NCBI GenBank assembly: GCA_014871385.1
Contig: CM026429.1
Location: forward strand, 3,386,869 to 3,450,868
DNA: 64,000 bases
Reading direction: 5' to 3'
Source of the DNA: Ceratodon purpureus
Taxonomy: Eukaryota > Streptophyta > Bryopsida > Pseudoditrichales > Ditrichaceae
The number at the start of each line of letters is the position of its first letter. Positions within the stretch are counted from its first letter, which is position 1. The translations under genes were made by a program, and so were the position numbers. Below are positions 56,869 to 64,000 of this stretch, piece by piece. The notes under the pieces were generated by a model, which was not told the DNA's origin, did not search any database, and worked only from the letters and a program-made list of their open reading frames with translations.

Positions 56869-57543
56869 ATGGGAAAGATTGTTAGAAAAAGCTATAAGAA
56901 GAAACCTTGCTTATTAATAGCAGGTTTAAATTACGTTGTTCCAAATGATATTAATAAAACACGTGTTGTATCAGTTGTTTTTCATTATATAGATTTTTAC
57001 CAAAATCAAATCAAGTTGTGTAATCTTGACTTTGATCCAAATGCTTTAGAACAGTGCGGGATATGCTTTGAAGAAATCAACAAGCCAATCGTCTCACCTT
57101 GTGGACATTGGTTTTGTTCTTTTTGCATATTGCATTGGACTAAAACTCAATTTTGTGATAATGGCAGAATAGAATGTCCAATCTGTCGTAAAGACCTCAA
57201 ACAAGGTTCTCAAATTCATTTCCTAAATTATGATATTTATCTTCATAATAATTCATCCAATCCATTAAGAGATCTTGAGATTGAATTATTACGAGGGATC
57301 AAGATTTTAGAGAAGAATTTGCATTTTTTTGCTTATGACTGTACAATGAATATAGGACATTCCAAAATAATTATGTCCGCAGACAATTTTGGGAAGATTA
57401 TGGATTCTGTCAAAGAAATGTATATGAGGAATAATAAAGTTACTATGGTAGATTGTGATGAAAAAAAATTGAACAAAAAGATGTTACATTTTGTCAACAT
57501 AAATTATTATAATCTGTTTAAATCACGTTACTCAAAAAATTAA
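56869..57543 (+). CDS. Single-exon RING-finger protein (probable E3 ubiquitin ligase)
   Basis: The 224-residue frame starts at ATG 56,869. The RING-HC finger at about residues 64-108 has CGICFEEI, CGHWFCSFC and CPICRKDL spaced as in C3HC4 rings. It should bind an E2 enzyme and promote ubiquitin transfer. The substrate is unknown. The N-terminus is basic (RKSYKKK) and the C-terminal half has no recognisable domain. Base composition is very AT-rich, without introns, unlike the phototropin gene nearby. This is compatible with a retrocopy or a fast-evolving lineage gene. Confidence 0.7.
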   Translation: MGKIVRKSYKKKPCLLIAGLNYVVPNDINKTRVVSVVFHYIDFYQNQIKLCNLDFDPNALEQCGICFEEINKPIVSPCGHWFCSFCILHWTKTQFCDNGRIECPICRKDLKQGSQIHFLNYDIYLHNNSSNPLRDLEIELLRGIKILEKNLHFFAYDCTMNIGHSKIIMSADNFGKIMDSVKEMYMRNNKVTMVDCDEKKLNKKMLHFVNINYYNLFKSRYSKN

Positions 57544-57736
57544 TTCAGTGATTTGATATTCTGTTTTCAATTTTAACATAGTACTTATAATAAATTTCAT
57601 TAGATATTTTTTTATATTTTCAATAATCTTTTGGATTACTCAAACATTAATAAATTCCATATTTCAACCAAAAGATCATTGTTATTGAATCAAAGACAAA
57701 GAGTTTTAGTTTTGGATTCCATTTTTAGGACATTAA

Positions 57737-58566
57737 CCCCTAAACGGCCATTGTCCTCGAATGGGCTTTTTTGAAATTTGGGCAGGTTCCTAAAAATTCA
57801 AATTTACTTGAAATTTTTTGAATTTTTTTGTGGTAAAAGGTTTTTTCAAGAGGTTTATGGGGATATTTTTTTTATTTTTTTTGGATGAAGTGAGAAAAAG
57901 TTATGCTCCTCTGAGCATAAAACGCCCTTCCGCGGGCAGGCTCTCAGCCACTGTGAATGCAGCAATTTCTGCCCAAAACTGCCCAAAACTGCCTAAAGAC
58001 GAAACTTTGAAATTCCACCAAAAATTGAGATTTTGATATTTTTCAAAAATAAAAATTTCTATGTATTGATAAGGTAGTAGAGCATGTTCTCACCGTTCGG
58101 ATTTTCAATCCAAATTTTTTTCATATGCTATTTTTATTGTCAAAAAACAGCCTTTGTTTGTGAATTTCAGTATACCCCCAAGCGAAAAATGATTGTTTTG
58201 GCAACCTTCTACAACTTTTTTGAATATAATTTTTCTAACACAATTAGCTAACTCAGTCTTCTTTGACGTGCATCAAAACCCCCAAAATCCATAATGGAAA
58301 AAAATGGTTTTTTGGGCCTTCAAAACTCTGCTGATCCCTTTTTGGCAGGGAAAAAAAACTTGTTTTTCAACTTTGAACATTATGATCTTGCAATTGGTGA
58401 GGAATAAGTGTGTAAGATTTGGTGGACATGTATACATAGAAGTTAGCTACAAGATCTTACGGTTAGATGTACTATTTAAGACCCCAAGTTTGCAAAATCC
58501 ACCTTGCTTTGAAGAGGGGCTGGTTTCAGGCAGTTTTGATGAAAAACACCCTTGGCCGTTTAGGGG
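57737..58566. mobile_element. piggyBac-like MITE, 830 bp, TTAA duplication
   Basis: The left end CCCCTAAACGGCCA and the right end TGGCCGTTTAGGGG form a 14-bp perfect terminal inverted repeat. TTAA lies directly outside both ends (57,733-57,736 and 58,567-58,570). A TTAA target and a CCC start are hallmarks of the piggyBac superfamily. There is no transposase frame, so it is non-autonomous. Confidence 0.8.
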
Positions 58567-58570
58567 TTAA

Positions 58571-60103
58571 TGCGTGATTTTTTTCTTGTATATGTGTACA
58601 AGGCAGGTAAATTTATTTATTTATTTTTCCAAGCTTCTTGAACGAAGCACTGTACTGTACAAAAGCCTTGTAAATATAAGGAATTTAATGGATATATTTT
58701 TTTAATGGATACATAGTGGATTCCAAAGATCATTTCTTTCTCGATTTAAATGCTTCAAAGAGGGCTTTAAAAATGGGTGTCTGCGAAGCACTTGGGCAGA
58801 AGAGAATGAAACCATTTTGCACAGATCAGTGTCTTCTACGTATACAAATTGATGTATTTAACTCCACTCATGGCTTGTGAATACGAAAACTGTGAATTCA
58901 TTTCACGGGATAGAAACTGAATTTGGGCTTCTTCCTCCCACATGGTAGTGTTCCTTCTTCCAGAATGAACACTACCATGTGCAGTAGCTAAGGTAAACTT
59001 TCAAGGATGTGCTCTACCACGAAACATCAACATCGTATCATGAGCTACAGCAAATAGTATCTCGACTAGACATTTGCCTGATACGTGAGATAAGCAGGCA
59101 GCAAATACTAAGTTGAAGTTGCAAAGACAGTATTTGACACCGAAGGAATAGATAGAAAGGTTAATGCATGCTGATAACATGTACAGTCCCATCGTAATGA
59201 GTCCAAATTCAACTTGTTGACATTGTAAAGGTGCACTTCGATTCAGCTAAATAATGGCAAGTTGACAGAAGGCATCATCACTATATACCTCAAAACCTTA
59301 TGACGGTTGAAAAGAGAATATACCAGAAACATTCCTAGACTGTTCATTCTAATACAAAATGTAATTCCACAAGCACAGCAACTGTTTTGGAAGTTGCTAC
59401 CTGAAATCTCACTGTCTACAATACAAATCCGTCCACCATGAAACACCTGCTCCGCTCTTCCATCACTGCTGAATCTTTTCAGGACCAGTGGTCACGATCA
59501 TATGTTGCTGCAGAGTGCGAAAAAATGTAATGAACTGGAAGCGCCGATTGAGCTGCGCTGTTATTTACCCACATGGACATATGTTACAGCGTGGGCATTC
59601 TTGATCCCTGCTCACCAGGTCACCAGGTTGCTGGACCCTGTGTTCAATGCACAACCGCCGTCAGTGGTACTCGTCTGATATGTGCCTTTGTGGCCAACAA
59701 TATTTGTTAACAGCTGAGAACATTCTTCCACTTCGGATGGTACAATAATTTTGTACAAGAAAGGTTAGAGCGCACCTGGCTATTTCTGATGCAGATTCGC
59801 AGCTGGATCACATCAGAAAACTACATGTTTAATCTGATTAGTACAAGATGCCAGAAATCTAATCAGATTCGAATGGACGGAAACGATTCACTCAAACAAC
59901 CTTCGCTGACCTGCACAAATAAAAAGAAATTCCAGTTAGAGCACAAGAAATGGAGATTTAATTTTGGCATTACATTTCCATTCTTGCTTGGGAAGCCAAG
60001 TTTTGACCTACTTCGTCTAATTCTCGTTAATCATCCTCGGACGTCTGGAAGAAGGAGAATCTGGAAGATAGAAGAGCCTGCTTGAGTTTGGTATTGCACC
60101 GTT
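58571..60103. other. Intergenic region and phototropin 3' flank
   Basis: No gene recognised. It contains a hairpin at 58,939-58,981. The part nearest 60,104 is probably phototropin 3' UTR. Confidence 0.5.
58939..58981. repeat. Perfect 15-bp hairpin CACATGGTAGTGTTC/GAACACTACCATGTG
   Basis: The arms at 58,939-58,953 and 58,967-58,981 are exactly complementary with a 13-nt loop. Too short for a typical plant microRNA precursor. Role unknown. Confidence 0.6.

Positions 60104-64000
<3,897 letters not shown>

Overview
The window is nuclear DNA of a land plant. Three things support this: an intron-rich phototropin gene at the right edge (reverse strand, LOV2 domain plus AGC-VIII kinase), plant-type GT-AG introns of about 90-200 bp, and AT-rich intergenic DNA. 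A bryophyte-type plant is my best guess, but nothing here fixes the species.

About 1-51,480 is a nest of very large DNA transposons of one family; I call them E1, E2 and E3. E1 is the outermost. Its left end lies outside the window and its probable right end is near 51,480. It carries a Mutator-like (MULE) transposase with a SWIM zinc finger (288-3849, reverse) and a gene fusing a ParB-like domain to a DNA-methyltransferase-like domain (exons from 4291 to 39,103, forward). To the right lie several cargo genes. E2 (7134-34,369, 27,236 bp) is inserted in a coding exon of the E1 ParB-MTase gene, with a 10-bp target-site duplication GATAGGCTGC. E2 carries a small terminal gene (8322-8774), its own MULE transposase, a repeat/CTD-like gene (23,331-28,612) and a complete ParB-MTase gene (28,749-32,721). 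E3 (11,165-20,979, 9,815 bp) is inserted in the coding sequence of the E2 transposase with the 10-bp duplication ACGCGTTTGA. E3 lacks a transposase and has a truncated ParB gene, so it is a non-autonomous relative of E2 in the opposite orientation. Removing each insertion plus one duplication copy leaves the interrupted frame open, which makes both events precise and fairly young.

The unusual biology is the cargo. (1) A ParB/Srx-like domain (GNHR motif) is fused to a beta-class N4/N6-adenine-MTase-like domain whose catalytic DPPY has become DIPE. (2) A companion exon, present three times, encodes 3-6 tandem heptads [14 protein letters not shown] that closely imitate the RNA polymerase II CTD repeat YSPTSPS. 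Its splice phase lets it act as an alternative last exon to the ParB-MTase exons. (3) Inverted-repeat DNA motifs of the form CTGTCG-N4-CGACAG recur. They form a satellite in E3, dispersed GTCGGATCCGAC palindromes upstream of E1 cargo genes, and about 23 half-sites in a 2.2-kb intron of the E1 ParB gene. They are candidate binding sites for the ParB-like or another element protein.

Right of 51.5 kb is ordinary host sequence: an F-box gene broken by one in-frame TGA (52,547-53,587), a single-exon RING-finger gene (56,869-57,543), an 830-bp piggyBac-like MITE with TTAA duplication (57,737-58,566), and the 3' part of a phototropin gene (60,104-64,000).
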